A stretch of DNA of 64,000 bases from Sphingomonas sp. FARSPH (GTDB lineage: Bacteria > Pseudomonadota > Alphaproteobacteria > Sphingomonadales > Sphingomonadaceae). The notes under the pieces were generated by a model. That model searched no databases and was not told the DNA's origin. It was given only the letters and a program-made list of their open reading frames with translations. The DNA is taken from positions 1,107,001-1,171,000 of the forward strand of contig NZ_CP029985.1 of the NCBI RefSeq assembly GCF_003355005.1, written 5' to 3'. A program made the position numbers and the translations under genes. Positions 25,681 to 33,696 of this stretch are shown piece after piece. Each line of letters opens with the position of its first letter. Position 1 is the stretch's first letter.

Positions 25681-28600
25681 CCGGTGCGGACGAGGCGGGC
25701 GGGCGAACCCTCCCACGACGTGCCTGGCGGCAGCGTCTCGCCCTTCATCACCACCGACAGGTCGCCGAGCTGCGCATCCGCGCCGATCTCCGCATCGTAG
25801 AGCACGATCGCGTACGAGCCGATCGTCGCGCGATCGCGCACGCTGACCCCGCTGACCTTCATCACGCGATCCTCGAACAGATGCGTCTGCAGCCCGGCGA
25901 AGTCGTTGAGCGCGACGTCGTCGCCGATGTCGACCAGATCCTGTTCGGTGACGTCGGTCGTATCGATGTAACAGCGCTTGCCGATCCGGCAGCCGAGCAG
26001 GCGCAGATAGGCGGGCAGCCACGGCGTACCGCGCAGCGGCTCGAGCAGGTTGGGCACCGCCAGATTCTCGTAGGTCGCGGTGACCAGTTCGGTCCGCCAC
26101 ACGAACGTGCTCCACAACGGCGCGGTCGTCTGGCGGTAACGGCCAACGACCAGCCATTTGAGCAGCACCACCGACAGCCCGCACGCCAGCGCGAACCCGA
26201 CGTACAGGAACGGGAAGGTCAGCGGCACCAGCCACGGGCCGTTGCTGAGATCGTCGATCGTCCCCACCGCGGACAGCAACAGGCTGAAGAAGGCGAGGAA
26301 CAGCGTCAGCGACAAGGTGACGCGGACATATTCGATTCCCAGTCGCGTCGCGACCAACCGGCGCCCCGGGTTGAACCGCGCGCCCTCGTCGAACAACCCC
26401 ACCGTCTGGCGTACGGGCAGCGAGATCGGCGGCGACCCGAACCACGTGCCGTCGGGTTTCTCCGCGCCGCCGTCCGCGGGCGGTTTCGACAGCACGCCGA
26501 TCAGCACGCCGTCGCCGACGCTCGCGCCCGTCGGCAGCAGCGCCGAATTGCCGATGAAGCTGCGCCGCCCGATTCGCGTATGCGCAAGGCGGATCGCGCC
26601 GGGCTCGACCCGCGCCGATCCGAACAGCACCGCATCGGCGATGAAGCTCTCCGCGCCGATGTCGACCAGGTCGGGGACGATCGCCGCCGCGGTCGAAATC
26701 TCGGCGCGCTTGCCCACCTTCACGCCCAGTGCGCGATACCAGGGGACAACGTAGAGCGTCGCATAGATCGGGTGGAGCAGCCGCAGCGCGAGGTCGTTGA
26801 CCTGCTGCACGAACCAGAAGCGGACGTAGAACCAGCTGTGGATCGCATAGCGCCCCGGCCGCACCCGGCCGAGGAACAGCCGCTTCGCTGCGACCGTCAG
26901 CACGCACATCAGGATGACGTAGGTGATCGCCAACGCGGGCGCGAGCAGCAGATAGGTGTAGCCTTCGCTCCGCCAGTCGAGCTCGATCAGCGCGACGAGG
27001 CCGGGCGCGATCGGCAGGATCGCGACGAGCGGCAGCAGCAGCGCGCCAAAGGCGAGCGCCAGCCCGACCGCGAGCCGCCGCGCACCGCCGGCGGGCGGTG
27101 AGACCCGCGCATCCGCCGGGCCGTGCGGCGTCGCGGGCGATCCGCTCCAGCATTCGCCCGCCGGGATGGTGGTGCCGACCGGCAGCGCGGACAGATCCTC
27201 CAGCTGTGCGCCCGCACCGATCGTGCAGTCGCGCCCCACCACCGCCATCGATCCGACGAAGGCATTGTCGCCGATGTGCGCGGTGCCGAGGCGCAGCAGC
27301 CCGCGCTCAACCGACGATGTCGCCAGCATCGCATAGTCGCTGACGATCGCGCCCGCACCGATCGTCACCAGATCGGCGGCATCGATATTGCCGCGCCCGA
27401 TGAACGCGTCTTGGCCCACCTTCGCGCCGAGCAGCCGGTAATAGGTGCGGATCATCGGCGTACCGGCCAGATACGGCGTCGCGATCACCTCCGAAAAGCG
27501 GCGGACGAACCACCAGCGCAGATAGTAACCGCCCCACAATGGATAGTCGCCCGCGCGGAACCGCCCGATCACCAGCCATTTGATCAGGATCGACGCGCAC
27601 ATAGCCAGCGGCGGGATGAATACGAAACTGATGCCGCTGAGCAGCAGCGCGGGCACGCGATCCACCTGATCGGCGAGCCGGGTATAGGCGATATAGGGGA
27701 AGAACCATTGCAGCCCCGCGACCGCGTAGATGGGCAGCAGCAGCAATGTCTGCGCGGCATAGCAGAGCCAGCGCCGCACATCCGATATCCGGTGGAACGG
27801 CTCCTCGACCCCCGCCTGCGCCAGCCCCGCGCTTTCCAGCCGCGCGGCGAGGTCGCGGATGTTCGGCGCGGCGTACAGGTCCTGGATCGACACGCCGGCA
27901 AGCCCCGGCGCCTTGCGGATCGCCGAGACGAGCCGTGCGGCCTTCAGCGAATGGCCGCCGAGGTCCTCGAACAGGTCGTCGGTCACCCCGACCTTCTGCG
28001 GCGCGAACGCCTCCGCCCAGATCGCCTGCAACGTTTGCTCCAGCGCCGTCTCGGGCGCCGCAGTTTCACGGCTTTCGTCCGCGACGACCACAGGGCGGAT
28101 CAAGGCCTTGCGATCGACCTTGCCCGACGCGGGCAGCGTCGGCAGCACGTCGAGCCGCTGATAGGCCGCAGGCCGCATATAGGCGGGCAACCGGTCGCGC
28201 ACGCGCGCGCGCACCGCATCCATGTCGATCGAAGCCTCGCCGCGCGCGACGAGGAAGGCGGCAAGGAATTCGGCCCCATCCTCGTCCTTGAACAGGTGGA
28301 CGACCGCCTGCGCGACCGCGGGATCGTCGGCGATCACCGCCTCGATCTCGCCCAGCTCGACGCGGAAGCCGCGGATCTTCACCTGCGTGTCGATGCGGCC
28401 GATGAAATCGATGTCGCCGACCGCATCCAGCCGCACGAGGTCGCCGGAGCGATAGACGAGCGCGGGCTTGCCGTCGGTGCCGAGGAACGGCGTCGTCACG
28501 AACTTGTCGGCGGTGAGATCGGGCCGGTTGACGTAGCCCGCGCCGACACCTGGTCCGCCGATCACCAGCTCGCCCTCCGCCCCCGCATCGACCGGCCACA

Positions 28601-29711
28601 GCCGCTCGTCGACGATCCACGCGGTATAGCCGGGCAGCGGCCGGCCGATCGTGACGCGGCGGCCCGGCTGCACCTCCGTCCAGGTCGCGGTCACCGTGGT
28701 CTCGGTCGGGCCATAGGTGTTGAGGATGCGCAGGCCCGGCCGCGCCCAGCGGTCGACGAGGTCGGGCGGGCACGCCTCACCACCCAGGTTGAGCAAGCGG
28801 AGCGCCGGCATCGGCGTTTCGACCAGGGTGAGCAGCGACGGCACGACGTGCCAGATCGTCACGCCCTCGCGCGCCAGCACGTCGGCCATGTCGGGGCCCG
28901 CCTTGGCCAGCGCCTCGTCCGCGACGAGCAGTTCGGCGCCGACGAAGAACGCGCTCCACATCGTCTCCACCGACATGTCGAACGCCAGGCTGAACCCGCC
29001 GAACACCTTGTCGCCCTCGTCCAGCGCCAGGATCGCGCTTTCGGAGCGGACGAGGTGGCAGGCGTTGGCATGGGTGATCATCACCCCCTTCGGCCGCCCC
29101 GTCGTGCCGGAGGTGTAGATGATATAGGCAAGGTCGCCCGGCACGCTGCCCGTGTCCGCACGCGTCAGCGGCGTCGCGTCGAGCGCGGCAAGGTCGCCCA
29201 GCGCGCGATCGACCACCAGCGTCCGGCCCGGCATCGCGCCCGCACGTTCGCTGTCGGTGACGATCAGCACCGCGCCGCTGTCCTCGGCGATGAAATCGAT
29301 ACGGTCCTGCGGATAGGTCCAGTCGACCGGCACGTAGCAGGCGCCCGCCCACAGGGTGCCGAGGATCGCCATATACTGGTCCAGCCCGCGCGGCAGGCAC
29401 AGCACGACGCGGTCGCCGCGCGCCACGCCCATCGCGCGCAGGTGCCGCGCGAACCGCACGGCGCGGTCGCGCAATTCGGTGTAGCTCAGCGCGGTGCGGC
29501 GCTCGCTTTCCGGGTCGTCGACGAGCATCCGTGCCGCGCGGTTGCGGCCGAATCGCGCCGCCGCGGCCTCGAACATCTCGTGCAGCAGTTCATCACGCGC
29601 GTACGGCTCTTCCTCGCGCAGCGCCGGCGTCGGGACGATCGGGGCGAACACGGTGGGCTGCTGGTCGGGGGCGGGAACGGCAAGGGACGCATCGTCAACC
29701 AGATTATTCAT
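25677..29711 (-). CDS. Pls-type NRPS-like synthetase (A-T-membrane-tandem beta-helix domains)
   Basis: A 1344-residue membrane-bound NRPS-like protein. The adenylation domain (~40-540) shows YIIYTSGTTGRPKGVMITH, YGPTETTVTATW, YRSGDLVRLD, RGFRVELGEIE and the A10 Lys in LPASGKVDRKAL. The thiolation domain (~560-630) has the phosphopantetheine Ser in DLGGHSLKAARL. The rest is three repeats of paired membrane helices plus left-handed beta-helix-like segments with hexapeptide motifs, as in the terminal part of epsilon-poly-L-lysine synthetase (Pls). No condensation or thioesterase domain is seen. Such enzymes polymerise or condense one amino acid at the membrane. The start at ATG 29711 follows a GAGG tract. 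Core A4 reads FDMSVETMW, giving Glu at the 239-equivalent position, which could suit a basic amino acid (weak inference). Confidence 0.85.
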   Translation of the reverse strand: MNNLVDDASLAVPAPDQQPTVFAPIVPTPALREEEPYARDELLHEMFEAAAARFGRNRAARMLVDDPESERRTALSYTELRDRAVRFARHLRAMGVARGDRVVLCLPRGLDQYMAILGTLWAGACYVPVDWTYPQDRIDFIAEDSGAVLIVTDSERAGAMPGRTLVVDRALGDLAALDATPLTRADTGSVPGDLAYIIYTSGTTGRPKGVMITHANACHLVRSESAILALDEGDKVFGGFSLAFDMSVETMWSAFFVGAELLVADEALAKAGPDMADVLAREGVTIWHVVPSLLTLVETPMPALRLLNLGGEACPPDLVDRWARPGLRILNTYGPTETTVTATWTEVQPGRRVTIGRPLPGYTAWIVDERLWPVDAGAEGELVIGGPGVGAGYVNRPDLTADKFVTTPFLGTDGKPALVYRSGDLVRLDAVGDIDFIGRIDTQVKIRGFRVELGEIEAVIADDPAVAQAVVHLFKDEDGAEFLAAFLVARGEASIDMDAVRARVRDRLPAYMRPAAYQRLDVLPTLPASGKVDRKALIRPVVVADESRETAAPETALEQTLQAIWAEAFAPQKVGVTDDLFEDLGGHSLKAARLVSAIRKAPGLAGVSIQDLYAAPNIRDLAARLESAGLAQAGVEEPFHRISDVRRWLCYAAQTLLLLPIYAVAGLQWFFPYIAYTRLADQVDRVPALLLSGISFVFIPPLAMCASILIKWLVIGRFRAGDYPLWGGYYLRWWFVRRFSEVIATPYLAGTPMIRTYYRLLGAKVGQDAFIGRGNIDAADLVTIGAGAIVSDYAMLATSSVERGLLRLGTAHIGDNAFVGSMAVVGRDCTIGAGAQLEDLSALPVGTTIPAGECWSGSPATPHGPADARVSPPAGGARRLAVGLALAFGALLLPLVAILPIAPGLVALIELDWRSEGYTYLLLAPALAITYVILMCVLTVAAKRLFLGRVRPGRYAIHSWFYVRFWFVQQVNDLALRLLHPIYATLYVVPWYRALGVKVGKRAEISTAAAIVPDLVDIGAESFIADAVLFGSARVEPGAIRLAHTRIGRRSFIGNSALLPTGASVGDGVLIGVLSKPPADGGAEKPDGTWFGSPPISLPVRQTVGLFDEGARFNPGRRLVATRLGIEYVRVTLSLTLFLAFFSLLLSAVGTIDDLSNGPWLVPLTFPFLYVGFALACGLSVVLLKWLVVGRYRQTTAPLWSTFVWRTELVTATYENLAVPNLLEPLRGTPWLPAYLRLLGCRIGKRCYIDTTDVTEQDLVDIGDDVALNDFAGLQTHLFEDRVMKVSGVSVRDRATIGSYAIVLYDAEIGADAQLGDLSVVMKGETLPPGTSWEGSPARLVRTG

Positions 29712-30200
29712 CGACACGCCTCGTCCCTCGAACCGGCCGCTCCTATCGTGCGACCCTGCCACATCCCTACAGAAACTATCCGGGTGCGGATCAAGCTCCC
29801 ATTTAACGTGCCCGTCGGAAAATCGTCTGATCGCGACGCGCGATGCGAAGCGGCCGCCGATCGATTACTCCATAATCACCCTAAATCGTCGAATGCGTCC
29901 AGACTAGCACCAAAGTGAAGACGATTGATCGTCACCCGCGACGAGATTTCGTTGACGCGCTTTTCGGATAGGCGCAGATCGTCCGCAGTTCGCGTTTAGA
30001 CGTATCGAACCTTAGATTCGGATGAAAATTCAGTCACTCAACTGAAACAGAGATCGGACCGCGGCGTCGATAGATATCGATGATGGCGACGCGGGCCGTG
30101 AGCGTAATCGTATAGTTTTCATGACTCCTACGCGTGCCATCATCGGCGCGCGTACGAACCTGCGCGCCCATGCGCAAAGTCTAACAAGGAGGATCACGGC
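29712..30200. other. 489-bp divergent intergenic region between synthetase and RiPP precursor
   Basis: No coding potential is seen. The region is richer in A/T than its surroundings and must hold the promoters of both the Pls-type gene and the repeat-protein gene. It contains a perfect inverted repeat (TTCAGT 30029-30034, ACTGAA 30041-30046; 6-base spacer), a TTGACG at 29952-29957 and a -10-like TATAGT at 30111-30116. None of these pairs at consensus spacing, so no promoter is assigned. AAGGAGG (30186-30192) is the ribosome-binding site of the precursor gene. Confidence 0.6.
30029..30046. promoter_or_regulatory. Inverted repeat upstream of the RiPP precursor
   Basis: TTCAGT-N6-ACTGAA, a perfect 6-bp dyad about 155 bases upstream of the precursor start and about 320 bases from the synthetase start. 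The form is that of a small regulator operator. No regulator gene is adjacent, so its role is unproven. Confidence 0.3.
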
Positions 30201-31469
30201 ATGAACGGCAATCCCGCAGCAGCCTTTCTTGGCGGCGGCATGTTCCAGAACCAGGGTAGCGGCGGCCAGAGCGGCCCGTTCGGCCCGACGGCTTATCTCG
30301 GCTGCCAGCCGCAGCCCGGTCCGTTTGGCCCGACCGGCTATTTCGGTTGCCAGCCGCAGCATGGCGGCCCGATCGGTCCGACCGCGTACCTCGGTTGCCC
30401 GCCGCATCATGGTCCTTATGGCCCGACCGCCTATCTCGGCTGTCAGCCGCAGCATGGCGGCCCGATCGGCCCGACCGCGTATCTCGGCTGCCCGCCGCAT
30501 CATGGCCCGTTCGGCCCGACCGCCTATTTCGGCTGTCCGCCGCACCACGGCGGCCCGATCGGCCCGACCGCCTATCTGGGCTGTCCCCCGCCGATCGGCC
30601 CGACCGCGTATCTCGGCTGTCCTCCCCACGGCGGGCCTGTCGGTCCCACGGGCTATCTCGGCTGCCAGCCCAACCTGCCGCAGACGCCGGGCATGCCGCA
30701 GCAGGCGATGGCGGATTGCAAGCACGTCATGTGGACGGCGGGCTGCACCTTCGCCGGCGCCCAGCCGCAGGCGGCTGCCGCGAATTGCGGCGAGGTGCTG
30801 AAGACCTTCGTCTGCACGATCGGTCAGCAGGTGCAGGGTCCGGCGGCGAACGACTGCAAGCACGTGATGTGGACCGCCGGCTGCACCTTCGCAGGGGCGC
30901 AGCCGCAGGCCGCCGCACGTGCGGACTGCGGCGAGGTGCTCACCACCCTCGCCTGCACCCTGGTCAAGCCCGCCGGCGCAGAGGCGGACAATACGATGTG
31001 CGCGACGCTGTTCACGCTGACGCCGACCTGGTGCTCGCCGACGACCGGCAACAGCGCGAACGACTGCAAGCATGTCATGTGGACCGCAGGCTGCACCTTT
31101 GCCGGAGCGCAGGGTGCGACGGCGAACCGCGCCGACTGCGGCGAGGTATTGACGACGCTCGCCTGCACGCTGACCGCAGAGGCGCAGAACGTCGCCGCCG
31201 CGGATTGCAAGCATGTGCTGTGGACCGCAGGCTGTACCTTCGCCGCCGCCGAGGCGGGCGAACGCTGCGGCGACGTGCTGACGACGCTCGCCTGTACGCT
31301 GGTCGCGATGCCGGAAGAGGGCGCACAGAATACCGGCGCCGAAGCGAACGACTGCAAGCATGTGCTGTGGACCGCGGGCTGCACCTTCGCAGCCCAGCCG
31401 CAGCCGAGCACGCGCGACGACGACTGCAAGCACGTCATGTGGACGGCGGGCTGCACCTTCGCGAGCTGA
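30201..31469 (+). CDS. Multicore Cys/Thr-repeat protein, putative lanthipeptide-type RiPP precursor
   Basis: A 422-residue protein with a ~24-residue Gly/Asn-rich N-terminus and then almost only repeats. Residues 25-159 hold nine copies of GPxGPT(A/G)Y(L/F)GC(Q/P)P. Residues 171-422 hold ten units of D-C-x2-V-x2-T-x2-C-T: six DCKHV(M/L)WTAGCTFA and four (D/N/R)CG(E/D)VLTTLACT-like, mostly alternating, plus one divergent segment (264-282). There are 31 Cys and many Thr but few Ser. Thr-x2-Cys spacing suits methyllanthionine rings. AAGGAGG lies 8 bases upstream. The kinase/HopA1/LanC genes directly downstream make modification of these Thr and Cys residues the best explanation. A metal-binding or surface-layer role cannot be excluded. 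No Sec signal or double-Gly leader is obvious. Confidence 0.85.
   Translation: MNGNPAAAFLGGGMFQNQGSGGQSGPFGPTAYLGCQPQPGPFGPTGYFGCQPQHGGPIGPTAYLGCPPHHGPYGPTAYLGCQPQHGGPIGPTAYLGCPPHHGPFGPTAYFGCPPHHGGPIGPTAYLGCPPPIGPTAYLGCPPHGGPVGPTGYLGCQPNLPQTPGMPQQAMADCKHVMWTAGCTFAGAQPQAAAANCGEVLKTFVCTIGQQVQGPAANDCKHVMWTAGCTFAGAQPQAAARADCGEVLTTLACTLVKPAGAEADNTMCATLFTLTPTWCSPTTGNSANDCKHVMWTAGCTFAGAQGATANRADCGEVLTTLACTLTAEAQNVAAADCKHVLWTAGCTFAAAEAGERCGDVLTTLACTLVAMPEEGAQNTGAEANDCKHVLWTAGCTFAAQPQPSTRDDDCKHVMWTAGCTFAS
30273..30677 (+). repeat. Nine tandem GPxGPTAYLGC-type repeats within the precursor gene
   Basis: In-frame coding repeats of 13-16 codons (precursor residues 25-159). Each unit has one Thr and one Cys four residues apart (T-A-Y-L-G-C). 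Spacers alternate between QPQHG and PPHH(G), giving His-rich linkers. DNA identity between units is high, with mainly silent differences, so the array probably expands and contracts by recombination. Confidence 0.85.
30711..31466 (+). repeat. Ten DCxxVxxTxxCT repeats within the precursor gene
   Basis: In-frame repeats covering precursor residues 171-422, in order B-C-B-C-(divergent unit)-B-C-B-C-B-B. B is DCKHV(M/L)WTAGCTFA and C is DCGEVLTTLACT-like. B and C units share D-C-x2-V-x2-T-x2-C-T and so are diverged copies of one ancestor. Linkers are Ala/Gln-rich. Confidence 0.85.
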
Positions 31470-31573
31470 TCGCGAAGCCACCGACCGGAACGGCCGTCGT
31501 CGCTCACCCAGCGACGGCGGCCCGACCGTTATCGATACGACGACGATCCGTAGGCTGGGGGGCCGACACGCAC

Positions 31574-32698
31574 GTGGAGACGATCTACCGCAATCTCGCG
31601 CGGTTCCTGATGCAGCGCGGCCTGCTGAGCCGGGCCGATCTGGTCGACGGCGGCCTGACCATGGCGATGGGGCGCAGCCGCAATCGCCACATCCTCATAA
31701 AGCGGCGCCATGGCGGCGGCCTGTTCGTCAAGCAGGCGCTGGAGACGGAGGCGATGACCGCGCAGACCGTCGCGCGCGAGGCTGAGGTCTACCGCGGCGC
31801 GTTCGCCGATGACCGGCTCGCCGCGCTACGCGATCTGCTCCCCGTCTTTCATCTCCACGATCCCGCACAGGGCATGCTGGTCACCGACATGGTCGCCGAT
31901 GCCGAGACGCTGGCCTCCTGTCACAAGACGATGGGCGCCTGCCCGCCCGATCTCGCGCGCCGGATCGGCGCCGCGCTCGCCGGCTATCACGCGATCCGCT
32001 TCGCCGAGGGACGGCCGCAGGCGGCGCTGTTTCCGCAGGACCCGCCCTGGATCCTCAAGCTGCATCGCGAGCCCGATCTGTCGACGCTGCGGCGCAGTGC
32101 CGCCGCTTCCGCGCTGATCGACCTGCTGCTCGCGACGCCCGACCTCGGCGATCGGCTCGGCCGGCTGCGCGATGACTGGCGGCGCGACACGCTGATCCAC
32201 ACCGACATGCGCTGGGAAAACGTGCTGCTCGCGCCGCGCCGCGCGCCGCTGCCGGATCGCCGGCTGTATGTCGTCGACTGGGAACTGGCGGATATCGGCG
32301 ATGCCGCCTGGGACCTCGCCGGCATGCTGCAATCCTATCTCAATCACTGGCTCGCCTCGATCCCGGCGACCGCGGGCAGCGACCCGGCGGCGCAGATGGC
32401 GGCGGCGCGCCACCCGCTCGACACCGTCCAGCCCGCGATCGGCGCACTGTGGGAGGGCTATCTCGCGACGACCGTTCTCGATCGCGACACGCCGGCCGCG
32501 TTTCTCGCCCGCACCGTCGCGATGATGGGCGCGCGCATGCTGGTCACAGCGTTCGAGATGAGCGCCTGGCGGACCGCGCTCGACGCGCAGATCGGGCTGA
32601 TGGTGCAGGTCGCGCTCAACGTGCTTGCCCGGCCCGAGGATGCCGCGCGCGATCTGCTCGGCATTCATATCGCACCCCCGCTGGTCGCAGCGGCATGA
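31574..32698 (+). CDS. APH-fold kinase, putative Thr/Ser kinase of a split lanthipeptide dehydratase
   Basis: A ~374-residue aminoglycoside-phosphotransferase-fold kinase. It shows a candidate ATP Lys (K53 in FVKQ), the catalytic loop LIHTDMRWENVLL (His209, Asp211, Asn216) and the metal-binding Asp235 in YVVDWELADIGDAAWDLAG, so it looks active. In class V lanthipeptide and thioviridamide-like pathways an APH-like kinase works with a HopA1-like protein to phosphorylate and then eliminate Ser/Thr. The next gene here is HopA1-like and overlaps it (ATGA). GTG 31574 is chosen after a GGGGGG tract; ATG 31610 is an alternative. Aminoglycoside resistance is unlikely given the context. Confidence 0.85.
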   Translation: METIYRNLARFLMQRGLLSRADLVDGGLTMAMGRSRNRHILIKRRHGGGLFVKQALETEAMTAQTVAREAEVYRGAFADDRLAALRDLLPVFHLHDPAQGMLVTDMVADAETLASCHKTMGACPPDLARRIGAALAGYHAIRFAEGRPQAALFPQDPPWILKLHREPDLSTLRRSAAASALIDLLLATPDLGDRLGRLRDDWRRDTLIHTDMRWENVLLAPRRAPLPDRRLYVVDWELADIGDAAWDLAGMLQSYLNHWLASIPATAGSDPAAQMAAARHPLDTVQPAIGALWEGYLATTVLDRDTPAAFLARTVAMMGARMLVTAFEMSAWRTALDAQIGLMVQVALNVLARPEDAARDLLGIHIAPPLVAAA

Positions 32699-33696
32699 GC
32701 GTGCTCGATCCGCTGCAAGCGCTCGTCGCGGCGCTCCGTCTCGATGCCGCCGGGGCGATCACGATCGCGGGCCGCCCCGTGGCGCAAGCGCGCGGCAACG
32801 ACGAGGCCGCGCTGGCGCAGGCGCTGACGATGGCGGTCTATACCCACGCCTATACGCGCCCCTATCCGCCCCCGCCCGCGGACGCCGCCGCCGATGCCAC
32901 CGGGCCGGGCGACCTCACCCCTGCGCTCGTCGCCGCGAACACCACGCGCGCCTATGGTGAACTCGGCTGGACCGTCTTCGCGAGCGCGCCGGGCGGCAGC
33001 GTCGTCGCGACCCGCCACGGTCGCACGCGCCGTTTCGCGCCGGGCCAGTATGTCGCGCTCGACGGCGCCGCGCCACCGCCGCCCGGCACCGCGCTCGCCG
33101 TCCAGCATGCGGCGGGATCGAAGACGCTGCAGCCGGGCTTCTATTACGCCTTCTCGCACGGGTTTCGCGACGCGAACGACCTCAGCCCGATCGTCCGGCT
33201 CTACTGGAACGTGCACGCCGCCGGCGGCGCCGTGTTCGTGGGAATCGTGACCGCGGTGCTCAATCGCTACGCCATCCCCTTCGATCTCAAGATCACCACC
33301 GCGCGCGGCGATTTCGCGCGGCGCGACAATGCCGTCCTCTATCTGGCGCAGGATGCGCTTGCCGTCGCGTGGCTCGCGCTGTCGGCGGCGATGCCCGCGC
33401 TCCGCCCGACGCTGAATGCCGACGTTCCGCTATTCGCGCTAAAGGTCGCGCCCGGCGTCGGCTTTGCCGAGGATCCCGGCAACGGCGAGAGTTTCGGCAG
33501 CGCGCGCTGCGCCCTGGTCGCCGCCGCCTTGCTCGGCGCGCGGCGCGGCGATCGGTTTGATCCCGACACCTTCGCCACCCGCTTTGCCCAAATCGCCGCC
33601 ACCGCGGGGCTCGATCTCGACGCGCTCTGGCGCAACCCCGGTTCCAAGGAGGATTACCCATTCACGCGCCCGCCCCTCGCCACGACCGCCGCGTGA
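32695..33696 (+). CDS. HopA1-family protein, putative phospho-Thr lyase of the RiPP pathway
   Basis: A 333-residue protein of the HopA1 family (first named from a type III effector). Family-like motifs are GFYYAFSHGFRD (148-159), RLYWNV (168-173), PFDLKI with RRDNAVLYLAQD (195-220) and the strongly conserved stretch FALKVAPGVGFAEDP followed by ESFGSAR (247-271). In class V lanthipeptide and thioviridamide-type pathways, HopA1-like proteins are paired with APH-like kinases and are thought to eliminate phosphate to give Dha/Dhb. The start overlaps the kinase stop and the stop overlaps the LanC start (GTGA), so the three form one translation unit. No secretion genes are nearby, so an effector role is unlikely. 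Confidence 0.85.
   Translation: MSVLDPLQALVAALRLDAAGAITIAGRPVAQARGNDEAALAQALTMAVYTHAYTRPYPPPPADAAADATGPGDLTPALVAANTTRAYGELGWTVFASAPGGSVVATRHGRTRRFAPGQYVALDGAAPPPPGTALAVQHAAGSKTLQPGFYYAFSHGFRDANDLSPIVRLYWNVHAAGGAVFVGIVTAVLNRYAIPFDLKITTARGDFARRDNAVLYLAQDALAVAWLALSAAMPALRPTLNADVPLFALKVAPGVGFAEDPGNGESFGSARCALVAAALLGARRGDRFDPDTFATRFAQIAATAGLDLDALWRNPGSKEDYPFTRPPLATTAA

Noticed and set aside
25681..27153. Long minus-strand ORF extending the PPTase upstream by ~490 codons
   Set aside because: The extension is Arg-rich out-of-frame reading of the synthetase gene; the PPTase motifs all lie after ATG 25680.
27123..29918. A 931-codon plus-strand ORF opposite the Pls-type synthetase
   Set aside because: Antisense shadow with Arg/Asp/His-rich composition.
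30273..31466. Regular tandem repeats that could be taken for a CRISPR array or satellite DNA
   Set aside because: The units are in one open reading frame, differ in length, vary mainly at third codon positions and have no unique spacers.
30201..31469. Repeat protein read as a collagen-like, metallothionein or ice-binding protein
   Set aside because: The G-P spacing is not a regular Gly-x-y triplet, and the linked kinase, HopA1 and LanC genes explain the fixed Thr/Cys spacing better. Metal binding is left open as an alternative.
31574..32698. APH-fold gene as an aminoglycoside resistance determinant
   Set aside because: It overlaps a HopA1-like gene and precedes a LanC gene; this context fits a RiPP kinase.
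32695..33696. HopA1-like gene as a type III secretion effector
   Set aside because: No secretion apparatus or chaperone gene is near, and HopA1-like proteins are known RiPP enzymes.
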